From contig NZ_BCXD01000008.1 of the NCBI RefSeq assembly GCF_001894925.1, positions 16,716 through 80,715 on the forward strand: a stretch of DNA of 64,000 nucleotides, in the 5' to 3' direction. The notes beneath the pieces are model-generated. The model had not been told where the DNA came from. It worked only from the letters and a program-made list of their open reading frames with translations, and did not search any database. A program made the position numbers and the translations under genes. Positions 35,644 to 43,152 of the stretch are shown here, one piece after another. Positions within the stretch are counted from its first letter, which is position 1. Each line of letters opens with the position of its first letter. This DNA comes from Rhodococcus rhodnii NBRC 100604 (GTDB lineage: Bacteria > Actinomycetota > Actinomycetes > Mycobacteriales > Mycobacteriaceae).

Positions 35644-36030
35644 TTGAAGATCCTCGACACCGCCCTCTCGCTCAACGTCGACGACGTCGCCGCCTCGGCC
35701 GACTTCGCGCAGCGCCACTTCGGTTTCACCGAGGCGATGGCCGCCGACGGCTTCGTCTCCCTCGCCCACCCCGACGGCGCCCCGAACATCGTGTTCCTGC
35801 GCACCGGGCTCGAGAGCTTCGAGCCGAAATCCATTGCCGGACCGGCGGGGACGGGCATGCTCGTCGCGTTCGTCGTCGACGACCTCGACACCGAGTACGC
35901 GCGTATCGCCGCCGCCGGCGCGCGCGTCGTCACCGAACCCGAGACCGAACCGTGGGGCGAGCGCTACTGCCAGTTCGCCGACCCCAACGGCATCGTGTGG
36001 CAGCTCGTCGAGTGGGTGAGCGAGCCCTGA
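35644..36030 (+). CDS. VOC-superfamily (glyoxalase/bleomycin-resistance-like) protein
   Basis: The 128-residue protein has the betaalphabetabetabeta VOC pattern: LNVDDVAASADFAQRHFGF at the start and a C-terminal YCQFADPNGIVWQLVEW with the metal-ligand Glu. The family includes glyoxalase I, dioxygenases and antibiotic-binding proteins; the substrate is unknown. A TTG start at 35644 is chosen because AGGAG lies five bases upstream and an earlier ATG (35599) lies inside the TetR operator. It is the likely target of the divergent TetR repressor. Confidence 0.82.
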   Translation: MKILDTALSLNVDDVAASADFAQRHFGFTEAMAADGFVSLAHPDGAPNIVFLRTGLESFEPKSIAGPAGTGMLVAFVVDDLDTEYARIAAAGARVVTEPETEPWGERYCQFADPNGIVWQLVEWVSEP

Positions 36031-36070
36031 GCCGCCCGGCCCCGAACGGCGCTGTGCTTGACTGGAGAAC

Positions 36071-36748
36071 GTGACCGAGCGGGCCGAGGACAGCACCGAT
36101 TTTCGCGTGCACGTCGTGCGGCAGGCGATCGAACTGTTCTCCGAACACGGCTACGAATCGACCACGGTCGATCAGATCGCCGCGGCCGCCGGCGTCTCGC
36201 GGCGCACCTTCTTCCGGCAGTTCCGGTCGAAGGAGGATGTGATCTTCGCCGATCACGAGGCGCTGCTCGCCGACATCGAGGCATATCTGCACACGAGCGT
36301 GCACGCCGATCCCTGGGCCGCGGTGTGCGATGCCGCCGAGATGGTCTTCGCCCACTTCCGCGACGGCCGCGATCTGTCGCTCCGGCGCTATCGCGTCGTC
36401 CAGAAAGCACCCGCGCTCCGCGAGCGCGAACTCGTCACGGGCTACCGCTACGAGCGGCTGTTCACCGACTACCTGCGCTCGGCACTGCCGGGTGAGCCGG
36501 TGCTGCACGTCGTCGGATTCGCGGCCGCCGTCACGGCGTGCCACAACCATCTGCTGCGCGCGATGATTCGCGGGGATGCCAGCGCGACCGCCCCCGCGCT
36601 GCACGACGCCCTCGTCGAACTGCGGCACACCTACCGCGTCGCACCTCGTCCCGAAGGCCACGACGACGAGATCGTCGTGGTCCGGTTCCCCGCCGGCACC
36701 GCCCCGGACGACGTCGCCGCGGCCGTGCGCGGAAGCTGGGGCCGGTGA
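36071..36748 (+). CDS. TetR-family regulator
   Basis: The 225-residue protein has a TetR helix-turn-helix at about 14-60 (FSEHGYESTTVDQIAAAAGV, SRRTFFRQFRSKEDV) and a longer C-terminal ligand domain with no recognisable family. The GTG at 36071 is chosen because the HTH begins directly after it. Two copies of TGGCAC-N3-GTGCC(A/C) lie between this gene and fadE25, which suggests that it regulates acyl-CoA metabolism and perhaps itself. Confidence 0.88.
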   Translation: MTERAEDSTDFRVHVVRQAIELFSEHGYESTTVDQIAAAAGVSRRTFFRQFRSKEDVIFADHEALLADIEAYLHTSVHADPWAAVCDAAEMVFAHFRDGRDLSLRRYRVVQKAPALRERELVTGYRYERLFTDYLRSALPGEPVLHVVGFAAAVTACHNHLLRAMIRGDASATAPALHDALVELRHTYRVAPRPEGHDDEIVVVRFPAGTAPDDVAAAVRGSWGR

Positions 36749-36778
36749 CCTGGCGCATCACCACTCGTTCTCCTTGAC

Positions 36779-36793
36779 TGGCACTGAGTGCCC
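36779..36793. promoter_or_regulatory. operator-like palindrome TGGCACTGAGTGCCC
   Basis: GGCAC and GTGCC arms flank TGA. It is flanked by two copies of TTGACTGG (36774 and 36797) that could include -35 elements. A second near-identical copy lies 78 bp downstream. Confidence 0.55.
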
Positions 36794-36856
36794 TGGTTGA
36801 CTGGATGGAGTGGGTGTGGATTCGTCCAGCCCTGAGCATCGGCCCGCCGCAGCACC

Positions 36857-36871
36857 TGGCACCGAGTGCCA
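36857..36871. promoter_or_regulatory. operator-like palindrome TGGCACCGAGTGCCA
   Basis: Perfect 6-bp arms TGGCAC and GTGCCA around CGA, 80 bp upstream of the fadE25 start codon. It is the second copy of the motif at 36779, so a dimeric regulator, probably the upstream TetR protein, is expected to bind both. Confidence 0.6.
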
Positions 36872-36951
36872 CGTTCCGCCGCCAACCGGCAGCCACGACG
36901 ACCGATCCCGACAAACCCGATCGATCACGACACCGAGGAGTGCGATCCCCC

Positions 36952-38115
36952 ATGGCCGGTAACCCGGACTTCGATCTGTTCAAGCTCGGCGAGGAGCACG
37001 ACGAGCTCCGCGCCGCGATCCGTGCGCTCGCCGAGAAGGAGATCGCGCCCTACGCGAAGGACGTCGACGAGAACTCCCGCTTCCCCGAGGAGGCCCTCAC
37101 GGCGCTCGTGAACTCGGGCTTCAACGCCGTCCACGTCCCGGAGCAGTACGACGGCCAGGGCGCCGACTCCGTCGCGACGTGCATCGTCATCGAAGAGGTC
37201 GCGCGCGTGTGCGGCTCGTCGTCGCTCATCCCCGCCGTCAACAAGCTCGGCACGATGGGCCTGATCCTCAACGGCTCCGAAGAGCTCAAGCAGCAGGTGC
37301 TGCCGACGCTCGCGTCGGGCGAGGCGATGGCGTCCTACGCGCTGTCCGAGCGCGAGGCCGGCTCCGACGCCGCGTCGATGCGCACGCGCGCCAAGAAGGA
37401 CGGCGACGACTGGATCCTCAACGGCTCCAAGTGCTGGATCACCAACGGCGGCAAGTCGACCTGGTACACCGTCATGGCCGTCACCGACGCCGACAAGGGC
37501 GCCAGCGGCATCTCGTCGTTCATCGTCCACAAGGACGACCCCGGCTTCGTCGTCGGACCGCTCGAGCACAAGCTCGGCATCAAGGGTTCGCCGACCGCCG
37601 AGCTCTACTTCGAGAACTGCCGCATCCCCGGCGATCGCATCATCGGCGCCGAGGGCACGGGCTTCAAGACGGCGCTCGAGACGCTCGACCACACCCGTCC
37701 GACGATCGGCGCGCAGGCCGTCGGCCTCGCCCAGGGCGCACTCGACGCCGCGATCGAGTACACCAAGGACCGCAAGCAGTTCGGCCAGTCGATCAGCAAG
37801 TTCCAGGGCGTGCAGTTCATGATCGCCGACATGGCGATGAAGGTCGAGGCCGCGCGCCTCATGGTCTACACCTCGGCGGCACGCGCCGAGCGCGGCGAGA
37901 AGAACCTCGGGTTCATCTCGTCGGCGGCGAAGTGCTTCGCGTCCGACGTCGCGATGGAGGTCACGACGGACGCCGTCCAGCTGTTCGGCGGCGCGGGCTA
38001 CACCACCGACTTCCCCGTCGAGCGCATGATGCGGGACGCCAAGATCACGCAGATCTACGAGGGCACCAACCAGATTCAGCGCGTCGTCATGTCGCGCGCC
38101 CTCCTCGGCAAGTAA
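36952..38115 (+). CDS. fadE25: acyl-CoA dehydrogenase
   Basis: The 387-residue flavoprotein has the acyl-CoA dehydrogenase N-terminal, middle and C-terminal domains. It carries MASYALSEREAGSDAASM (FAD/substrate site), SKCWITNGG, and a catalytic Glu in IYEGTNQIQRVVMSRALL near the C-terminus. It reads almost residue for residue like FadE25 (Rv3274c) from memory. The ATG at 36952 is the first start after GAGGAG. It is followed by a 3-hydroxyacyl-CoA dehydrogenase gene, so the two probably form a beta-oxidation unit under the paired operators upstream. Confidence 0.92.
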   Translation: MAGNPDFDLFKLGEEHDELRAAIRALAEKEIAPYAKDVDENSRFPEEALTALVNSGFNAVHVPEQYDGQGADSVATCIVIEEVARVCGSSSLIPAVNKLGTMGLILNGSEELKQQVLPTLASGEAMASYALSEREAGSDAASMRTRAKKDGDDWILNGSKCWITNGGKSTWYTVMAVTDADKGASGISSFIVHKDDPGFVVGPLEHKLGIKGSPTAELYFENCRIPGDRIIGAEGTGFKTALETLDHTRPTIGAQAVGLAQGALDAAIEYTKDRKQFGQSISKFQGVQFMIADMAMKVEAARLMVYTSAARAERGEKNLGFISSAAKCFASDVAMEVTTDAVQLFGGAGYTTDFPVERMMRDAKITQIYEGTNQIQRVVMSRALLGK

Positions 38116-38124
38116 GTCCAGACG

Positions 38125-38142
38125 TAGGCAGCAAGCTGCTCG
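38125..38142. repeat. partial dispersed repeat, copy D
   Basis: TAGGCAGCAAGCTGCTCG matches the 5' part of copy A except for two changes that are complementary to one another (GC to AT pair), preserving the small stem. The long second stem is absent. It lies between fadE25 and the 3-hydroxyacyl-CoA dehydrogenase gene. Confidence 0.5.
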
Positions 38143-38159
38143 AAGGAGCCAGTACCGAA

Positions 38160-39008
38160 ATGCAGAGGGTAGGAATCGTCGGCGGCGGCACCATGGGTGC
38201 CGGTATCGCCGAAGTGTGCGCCAAGGCCGGCAGCGAGGTGCTCGTCCTCGAGACGAAGCAGGAGTTCGCCGACGCCGCGACCGCGCGCGTCGAGAAGTCG
38301 ATCGCCCGCGGCGTCAAGGCGGGCAAGCTCTCGCAGGAGGACGCAGACGCGGCGCTCGCCCGGATCGAGGTGACCCTCGACATCGAGCGTTTCGCCGACC
38401 GCGACCTCGTCGTCGAGGCGGCACCCGAGGTCGAGTCGATCAAGACCGACATCTTCGCGCGGCTCGACGAGGTCGTGCAGCCGTCGGGCATCCTCGCGAC
38501 CAACACGTCGTCGATCCCCGTCATCAAGATGGCGCAGGCGACGAAGCGCCCGGGCAAGGTCGTGGGCGTCCACTTCTTCAACCCCGTCCCCGTCATGCCG
38601 CTCGTCGAGGTGATCTCGGCGCTCACGACCGAGCCCGAGTCCGCCGACGCGGTGTTCGACTACGTGAAGAACACCCTCGGCAAGACGGCCGTCCGTGCGG
38701 GCGATCGCGCGGGCTTCATCGTCAACGCCCTGCTCATCCCGTACCTCACGTCGGCCGTCCGCATGCTCGAGTCGGGCTACGCGACGAAGGAGGACATCGA
38801 CGCCGCGATGAAGGGCGGTGCCGGATACCCGATGGGCCCGCTCACGCTCATCGACACCGTCGGCCTCGACATCACGCTCAACGCGGCGCAGTCGCTGTAC
38901 GACGAGTTCGCCGAACCGCACTACGCACCGCCGGCGCTGCTGCGCCGCATGGTCGACGCGGGACGCCTCGGCCGCAAGGCCGGCAAGGGCTTCTACGACT
39001 ACAGCTAG
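38160..39008 (+). CDS. fadB2: 3-hydroxyacyl-CoA dehydrogenase (3-hydroxybutyryl-CoA dehydrogenase type)
   Basis: The 282-residue protein begins QRVGIVGGGTMGAGIAEVCA, an NAD-binding Rossmann fold, and contains ATNTSSIPV, the catalytic His in GVHFFNPVPVMPLVE (about 137), and the C-terminal 3HCDH domain ending GRKAGKGFYDY. It oxidises 3-hydroxyacyl-CoA in beta-oxidation. The ATG at 38160 has AAGGAG 11 bases upstream. It follows fadE25 after 44 bp and a partial repeat. Confidence 0.9.
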   Translation: MQRVGIVGGGTMGAGIAEVCAKAGSEVLVLETKQEFADAATARVEKSIARGVKAGKLSQEDADAALARIEVTLDIERFADRDLVVEAAPEVESIKTDIFARLDEVVQPSGILATNTSSIPVIKMAQATKRPGKVVGVHFFNPVPVMPLVEVISALTTEPESADAVFDYVKNTLGKTAVRAGDRAGFIVNALLIPYLTSAVRMLESGYATKEDIDAAMKGGAGYPMGPLTLIDTVGLDITLNAAQSLYDEFAEPHYAPPALLRRMVDAGRLGRKAGKGFYDYS

Positions 39009-39020
39009 ATCCCGCTCGTG

Positions 39021-39053
39021 AGACCCCGGTGGCGCACCGCGTCGCCGGGGTCT
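39021..39053. terminator. terminator between convergent fadB2 and methyltransferase genes
   Basis: AGACCCCGG (39021-39029) pairs with CCGGGGTCT (39045-39053), a 9-bp stem 12 bp after the fadB2 stop. It probably serves both strands. Confidence 0.65.
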
Positions 39054-39060
39054 TCGTGCG

Positions 39061-39843
39061 TCACTCCTTGACGCCGTACCCATGTACGAGATCGCGGTCG
39101 AGCTCACCTGCCCGAAGTCGAGCCGCCGGCTGACCTCCTCGAACGGCAACCGGCCCCGCGCCGCCCGCGCCATGTCCACGACGCGCAACGGGTTCTTCGA
39201 ACGCGGCCCCCAACCCCACGATCTCGCGGCTGCGGATGCCGTGCGCATGCATGAGCGTCGTGAGCTCCCCGGGCCGGATGCACATCGACCAGTCGTGGAT
39301 CGGGGTGTCGAACATCCTGGTCAGCCGCCATTCCTGCATGATCTTGATCGCGACGACCCAGCTCACCGCGGTGCGGTTGATCGTGTCGAACACGTACAGC
39401 CCGCCCGGGCGCAGCACCCGCGCGGTCTCGCTCAGCACGGCATCGACGTCGTCGACGTGTTCGAGGACGTCGCAGCAGTACACGAGATCCGCGCTCGCGT
39501 CCTCGACCGGCAGCGCCTCCCCCGACCCGACGCGATAGTCGATCTCGAGGCCGGCACCCGCGGCATGATCGCGGGCCGCCGCGAGCGCCACCTCCGACGG
39601 ATCGACGCCCACGACGCCGAGCCCCAGCTCCGCGAACCGTTCCGCGAGAAAACCCCCACCGCACCCGACGTCGACGGCGCTGCGACCCGTGGCGTCGTCA
39701 CCCCACCACTGCGCGAGGACCGACGCGAAATAGTCGAAGCGGCCGGTCCCGAGGCTGCCGTGCAGAAAACTCAGCGGGTTGCCGGAATCCCACCACGTGT
39801 GCCCCTTGCGGTTGTACACGTCGTTGTCGATGCCCACGAGCAT
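39061..39843 (-). CDS. UbiG-like class I SAM methyltransferase, frameshifted near the C-terminus
   Basis: The protein starts NDVYNRKGHTWWDSGNPLSF and carries the SAM motif VDVGCGGGFLAERFA (motif I), then VVGVDPSEVALAAA and a DLVYCCDVLEHVDD region, as in quinone-type O-methyltransferases. From about residue 210 the frame turns into arginine/glycine shadow. A neighbouring frame from 39207-39217 to about 39084 encodes sensible sequence (NPLRVVDMARAARGRLPFEE). An extra G in a run of five and a missing base near 39080 would explain the switch out and back. This may be a real mutation or sequencing errors. A GTG at 39837 with a better-spaced AAGGGG is an alternative start. Confidence 0.7.
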   Translation of the reverse strand: MLVGIDNDVYNRKGHTWWDSGNPLSFLHGSLGTGRFDYFASVLAQWWGDDATGRSAVDVGCGGGFLAERFAELGLGVVGVDPSEVALAAARDHAAGAGLEIDYRVGSGEALPVEDASADLVYCCDVLEHVDDVDAVLSETARVLRPGGLYVFDTINRTAVSWVVAIKIMQEWRLTRMFDTPIHDWSMCIRPGELTTLMHAHGIRSREIVGLGAAFEEPVARRGHGAGGAGPVAVRGGQPAARLRAGELDRDLVHGYGVKE

Positions 39844-39932
39844 CCCCTTCCGCGGCCCGTCGTCCCCGTTCCCCGTGCGCGCTCGCGCCGGAACCGGCCC
39901 GCCCGCGCGACCGCCGAGCGCACCATGAGGGC

Positions 39933-41396
39933 ATGACCACCCCCACCATCGCACTGAAATCCACTCGGGGCAGATGGATCGTGGCGGCGACGGTCCTGGG
40001 CTCGTCGCTGGCGATGCTCGACGGCACGATCGTCAACGTCGCACTCCCGCACATCGGGTCGTCGCTCGACGCCCAGATGTCGGGCCTGCAGTGGGTGCTC
40101 AGCGGCTACACCCTCTCGCTCGCATCGCTCATCCTGCTCGCGGGCTCGCTGGGCGACCGGCTCGGCCGGCGGCGGATGTTCGTGATCGGCACCGTGTGGT
40201 TCGCCGTCGCGTCCGTGCTGTGCGCGCTCGCACCGACGATCGCGATGCTCATCGTCGCGCGGATCCTGCAGGGCATCGGTGCCGCGCTGCTCACGCCCGG
40301 CAGTCTCGCGATCATCAACGCGTCGATCGACGAGAACGACCGAGGCGCCGCGATCGGGCTGTGGTCGGGACTCGGCGGTGTCGCGAGCGCGATCGGCCCG
40401 CTCATCGGCGGCTGGCTCGTCGAAGCCGTCGGGTGGCGCGCCGTGTTCCTGCTCAACCTGCCGCTCGCCGTCGCGGTGGTGTGGGTCGCGCTGCGTCACG
40501 TCCCCGAGAGCAACGACCCCGACGCCCCCGCGAAGATGGACTACGTCGGATCGGCGCTCGCGATCGCGGGCCTCGGACTGCTCACCTACGGGCTCATCGA
40601 ACTGCAACCGCTCGCCGCGATCGCCGGTCTCGTCGCGATGGTGTTCTTCGTCGTCGTCGAGCGCCGCTCGCCGCACGCGCTCGTCCCGCCGTCGCTGTTC
40701 CGCTCCCGCGTGTTCACGGCGGCGAACATCGTGACGCTCGCGGTGTACGCCGCGCTGGGTGGCGTCTTCTTCCTGCTGCTCATGCAGCTGCAGATCGTCG
40801 CGGGATACTCGCCGATCGCCGCGGGCGCCGCGACGATCCCGGTCACGCTGCTCATGCTCGTGCTGTCGGCGCGGGCCGGACGGTGGGCGCAGCAGCACGG
40901 CCCGCACCTGCTCATGACGATCGGGCCCGCGATCGCGGCACTCGGTCTGCTGCTCATGCTGCGGATCGGCCCGGACGCGTCGTACGTCGTCGACGTCCTG
41001 CCCGGCGTCGTCCTGTTCGGTCTCGGCCTGTCGGCGCTCGTCGCCCCGCTCACGGCCGCCGTGCTGGGCTCGGTGCCCGTCGTGCAGTCCGGTATCGCAT
41101 CGGGCGTGAACAACGCGATCGCCCGCACCGCCCAACTGCTCGCGGTCGCCGCGCTGCCGCCGCTGGCGGGGCTGAGCGGGATCGGAGTCGGCCAGCCGGA
41201 GGAGTTCTCGTCGGGCTTCCGTATCGCGATGCTCATCTGCGTCGGCCTGCTGGTGACGGGCGCCGTCGTGGCCGCGGTGCTGATCCGCAATCCGTCGTCA
41301 CCGCCGCCGGCCAGTGCCGTGACGACGGCGCCGCGGTGCGACGTCACGGGCCCCGCGATCGCGCCGGCCCCGGCCGCCCGCGACGGCGGCACCTAG
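39933..41396 (+). CDS. MFS drug efflux transporter (DHA2, EmrB/QacA type)
   Basis: The 487-residue protein has about 14 predicted helices and DHA2 motifs: LAMLDGTIVNVALPHI in helix 1, GSLGDRLGRRRMF in loop 2-3, RILQGIGAALLTPGSLA in helix 4 and PLIGGWLVEAVGWRAVFLLN in helix 5 (motif C). It is expected to export drugs or metabolites with protons. The ATG at 39933 is divergent from the methyltransferase gene. A poorly conserved Ala/Pro-rich tail ends the protein. Confidence 0.9.
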   Translation: MTTPTIALKSTRGRWIVAATVLGSSLAMLDGTIVNVALPHIGSSLDAQMSGLQWVLSGYTLSLASLILLAGSLGDRLGRRRMFVIGTVWFAVASVLCALAPTIAMLIVARILQGIGAALLTPGSLAIINASIDENDRGAAIGLWSGLGGVASAIGPLIGGWLVEAVGWRAVFLLNLPLAVAVVWVALRHVPESNDPDAPAKMDYVGSALAIAGLGLLTYGLIELQPLAAIAGLVAMVFFVVVERRSPHALVPPSLFRSRVFTAANIVTLAVYAALGGVFFLLLMQLQIVAGYSPIAAGAATIPVTLLMLVLSARAGRWAQQHGPHLLMTIGPAIAALGLLLMLRIGPDASYVVDVLPGVVLFGLGLSALVAPLTAAVLGSVPVVQSGIASGVNNAIARTAQLLAVAALPPLAGLSGIGVGQPEEFSSGFRIAMLICVGLLVTGAVVAAVLIRNPSSPPPASAVTTAPRCDVTGPAIAPAPAARDGGT

Positions 41397-41406
41397 AATC
41401 GCGGCC

Positions 41407-41793
41407 GTGGCTACCGCAGGACCGACCGGCACCGAATCGGTGCGGGTCGACAGCTGGATCTGGGCCGTGCGGCTGCTGAAGACCCGTTCGGCGGCAGCAG
41501 CCGCGTGCCGTGGGGGCCACGTCCGGGTGGGCGACACCGCCGCGAAACCCTCGACGCACGTCGCGCCCGGCGACGTCGTGCGGGTGAGGACGGCCGACAC
41601 CGAGCGGCTCGTCACGGTCACGAGGACCATCACCAAACGCGTCGGCGCCCCCGTCGCGGTGACCTGCTACATCGACCACACGCCCGCGCCGCCGCCCCGC
41701 GAGTCGCGGCCCGCGGTCCCGGTGCGCGATCGCGGCACCGGCCGCCCCACCAAACGCGAACGGCGCGACCTGCACCGGCTGCGCGGTTACTGA
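41407..41793 (+). CDS. S4-domain RNA-binding protein (Hsp15-like)
   Basis: The 128-residue protein carries one S4 domain (about 10-75): VDSWIWAVRLLKTRSAAAA followed by CRGGHVRVGDTAAKPSTHV and PGDVVRVR. The tail is basic and Pro/Arg-rich. Hsp15-type proteins bind stalled 50S subunits in ribosome recycling. The GTG at 41407 lies 10 bp after the upstream MFS gene, so the two may be co-transcribed. Confidence 0.85.
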   Translation: MATAGPTGTESVRVDSWIWAVRLLKTRSAAAAACRGGHVRVGDTAAKPSTHVAPGDVVRVRTADTERLVTVTRTITKRVGAPVAVTCYIDHTPAPPPRESRPAVPVRDRGTGRPTKRERRDLHRLRGY

Positions 41794-41894
41794 CCGCGGT
41801 GGCCGGTGCCGGTCGCGCCGTGACGCTTCCGACATCTTCTCGTGTGGAGACACTCCGTGATGTGCCCCTGGTGCTCGGGCGAACCCGAACGTCG

Positions 41895-42836
41895 TCAGTG
41901 CGGGAGCAGGACGCTCAGTCCGCGCTGGAAGCTCGCGATGCGCTCGATGAGCCCGTGCGTGCCGCCGTTGACGAGGCGCGAGACCGACTCGATGTTCGAG
42001 CCGTCGGCCGTCGCGTTGAGGTTGCGCGACTGCCAGTACCACGCGGCGGTCTCGAACGCGTGCTCAGTCGAGGCCATCAGCTCGGGATGCGCGACGAAGT
42101 CGATGCCCGTGTAGTCGCTGACCTGCTGGTAGTTGTGGCGACCCGTCACCTGGATCGCGCCGCGACCCTTGTACCGCTGACCGTCGCCTGCCTGCGTGTT
42201 GCCGAGGTCCGCGCGTCCCTCGTACGCGGCGCCCGAGGCGTACTCCTCGAAGGTACGGAACGAGTCCGACTCGACGACCAGCTGCGAGATGAACGCCGCG
42301 ATCCGGAAGGGGTTGTCGATCTGTGCCTTCGCGAGCGCGCGGTTGAGCGGCTCGATGTAGGCGACCGCGTTCTCGTGCGGGATGAACGGCACGATCGCGG
42401 TGAGCTGCTCGACGGTGAGCAGCTGCGGAGCGGGTGCCGGAGCCGGAGCCGGCTCGGCGGCGGGCGCCGGGGCGGGCTGCGGAACGGCAGCGGCCTCGGG
42501 GGCAGGGCTCGCCTGCGGTGCGGCAGCGACCTGCTCGGCCGGTGCCGCACCCTCTGCTGCGGGCGCATCGCTCGTCGTGGTGGCGCCCTCGGCGTCCACG
42601 GGGAGGTCCAGCGACGACAGCATCGCAGCGGCCTCCTCGGGCGACGGGTTGGCGTAGGAGGGCAGATCCGCGTGGGCCGGCGGGGAGTCGACACCGACGA
42701 CGAGATTGCCCACGGACAGTCCGGCGACGGCAAGAGCCGTCACGCCCAGGTAACGTGCCTTGGTGGGCATCCGCCGCACCCAGTGGCGCGCGCCGGCGGC
42801 GGTGCGCTGCAGCGGCGACGCGGCGTCGGAGGACAT
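41895..42836 (-). CDS. secreted GH19 chitinase-like muralytic enzyme
   Basis: The 313-residue protein has an uncleaved-looking signal/anchor (about 30-55), a long Ala/Pro-rich linker (about 75-125) and a C-terminal GH19-type lysozyme domain (about 135-310): FISQLVVESDSFRTFEEYAS, the second acid in the region of YEGRADLGN, and GRGAIQVTGRHNYQ. Such domains hydrolyse chitin or the glycan strand of peptidoglycan. The ATG at 42836 has GAGG five bases upstream. A gene-free leader of about 240-316 bp precedes it. Confidence 0.85.
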   Translation of the reverse strand: MSSDAASPLQRTAAGARHWVRRMPTKARYLGVTALAVAGLSVGNLVVGVDSPPAHADLPSYANPSPEEAAAMLSSLDLPVDAEGATTTSDAPAAEGAAPAEQVAAAPQASPAPEAAAVPQPAPAPAAEPAPAPAPAPQLLTVEQLTAIVPFIPHENAVAYIEPLNRALAKAQIDNPFRIAAFISQLVVESDSFRTFEEYASGAAYEGRADLGNTQAGDGQRYKGRGAIQVTGRHNYQQVSDYTGIDFVAHPELMASTEHAFETAAWYWQSRNLNATADGSNIESVSRLVNGGTHGLIERIASFQRGLSVLLPH

Positions 42837-43152
42837 GGTGGCCTCGTCACGGCCGGTAACGCTGTAGTCAGGGTGTTGCACGAGTTTCTCCAAGATCGGC
42901 CACCACGTGTGGCCTCGGTCGAGACAGATGCACCGTCGAAGTTCGATCTCGGAACGGGTCCGATACTCGAGCGTCACCCGGTGATCACGGGAAGGTCTCA
43001 ACCAGGTAACAGCCGATCACCCGCAATCTTCAAGCAATCGTGGATGACGTCACATACGGATGTATTGAGTAACTGATGTCACTTTCATCCCTGGGATTCG
43101 TAAACATTTCCGCAGCACATCTCGGCTGCCGTTACCTTTTCGTTGCCTGGCG
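42837..43152 (-). other. long gene-free leader/promoter of the GH19 gene
   Basis: Composition is less G+C-rich than in the coding regions. Read on the minus strand it contains GGTGATC...GATCACC and the palindrome CCCGTGATCACCGGG, which could form alternate structures. I searched by eye for the ydaO/c-di-AMP riboswitch motifs typical of actinobacterial wall-hydrolase leaders and did not find them. No gene is supported. Confidence 0.45.

Noticed and set aside
42837..43080. c-di-AMP (ydaO) riboswitch in the GH19 leader
   Set aside because: The conserved ydaO sequence blocks could not be found by eye.
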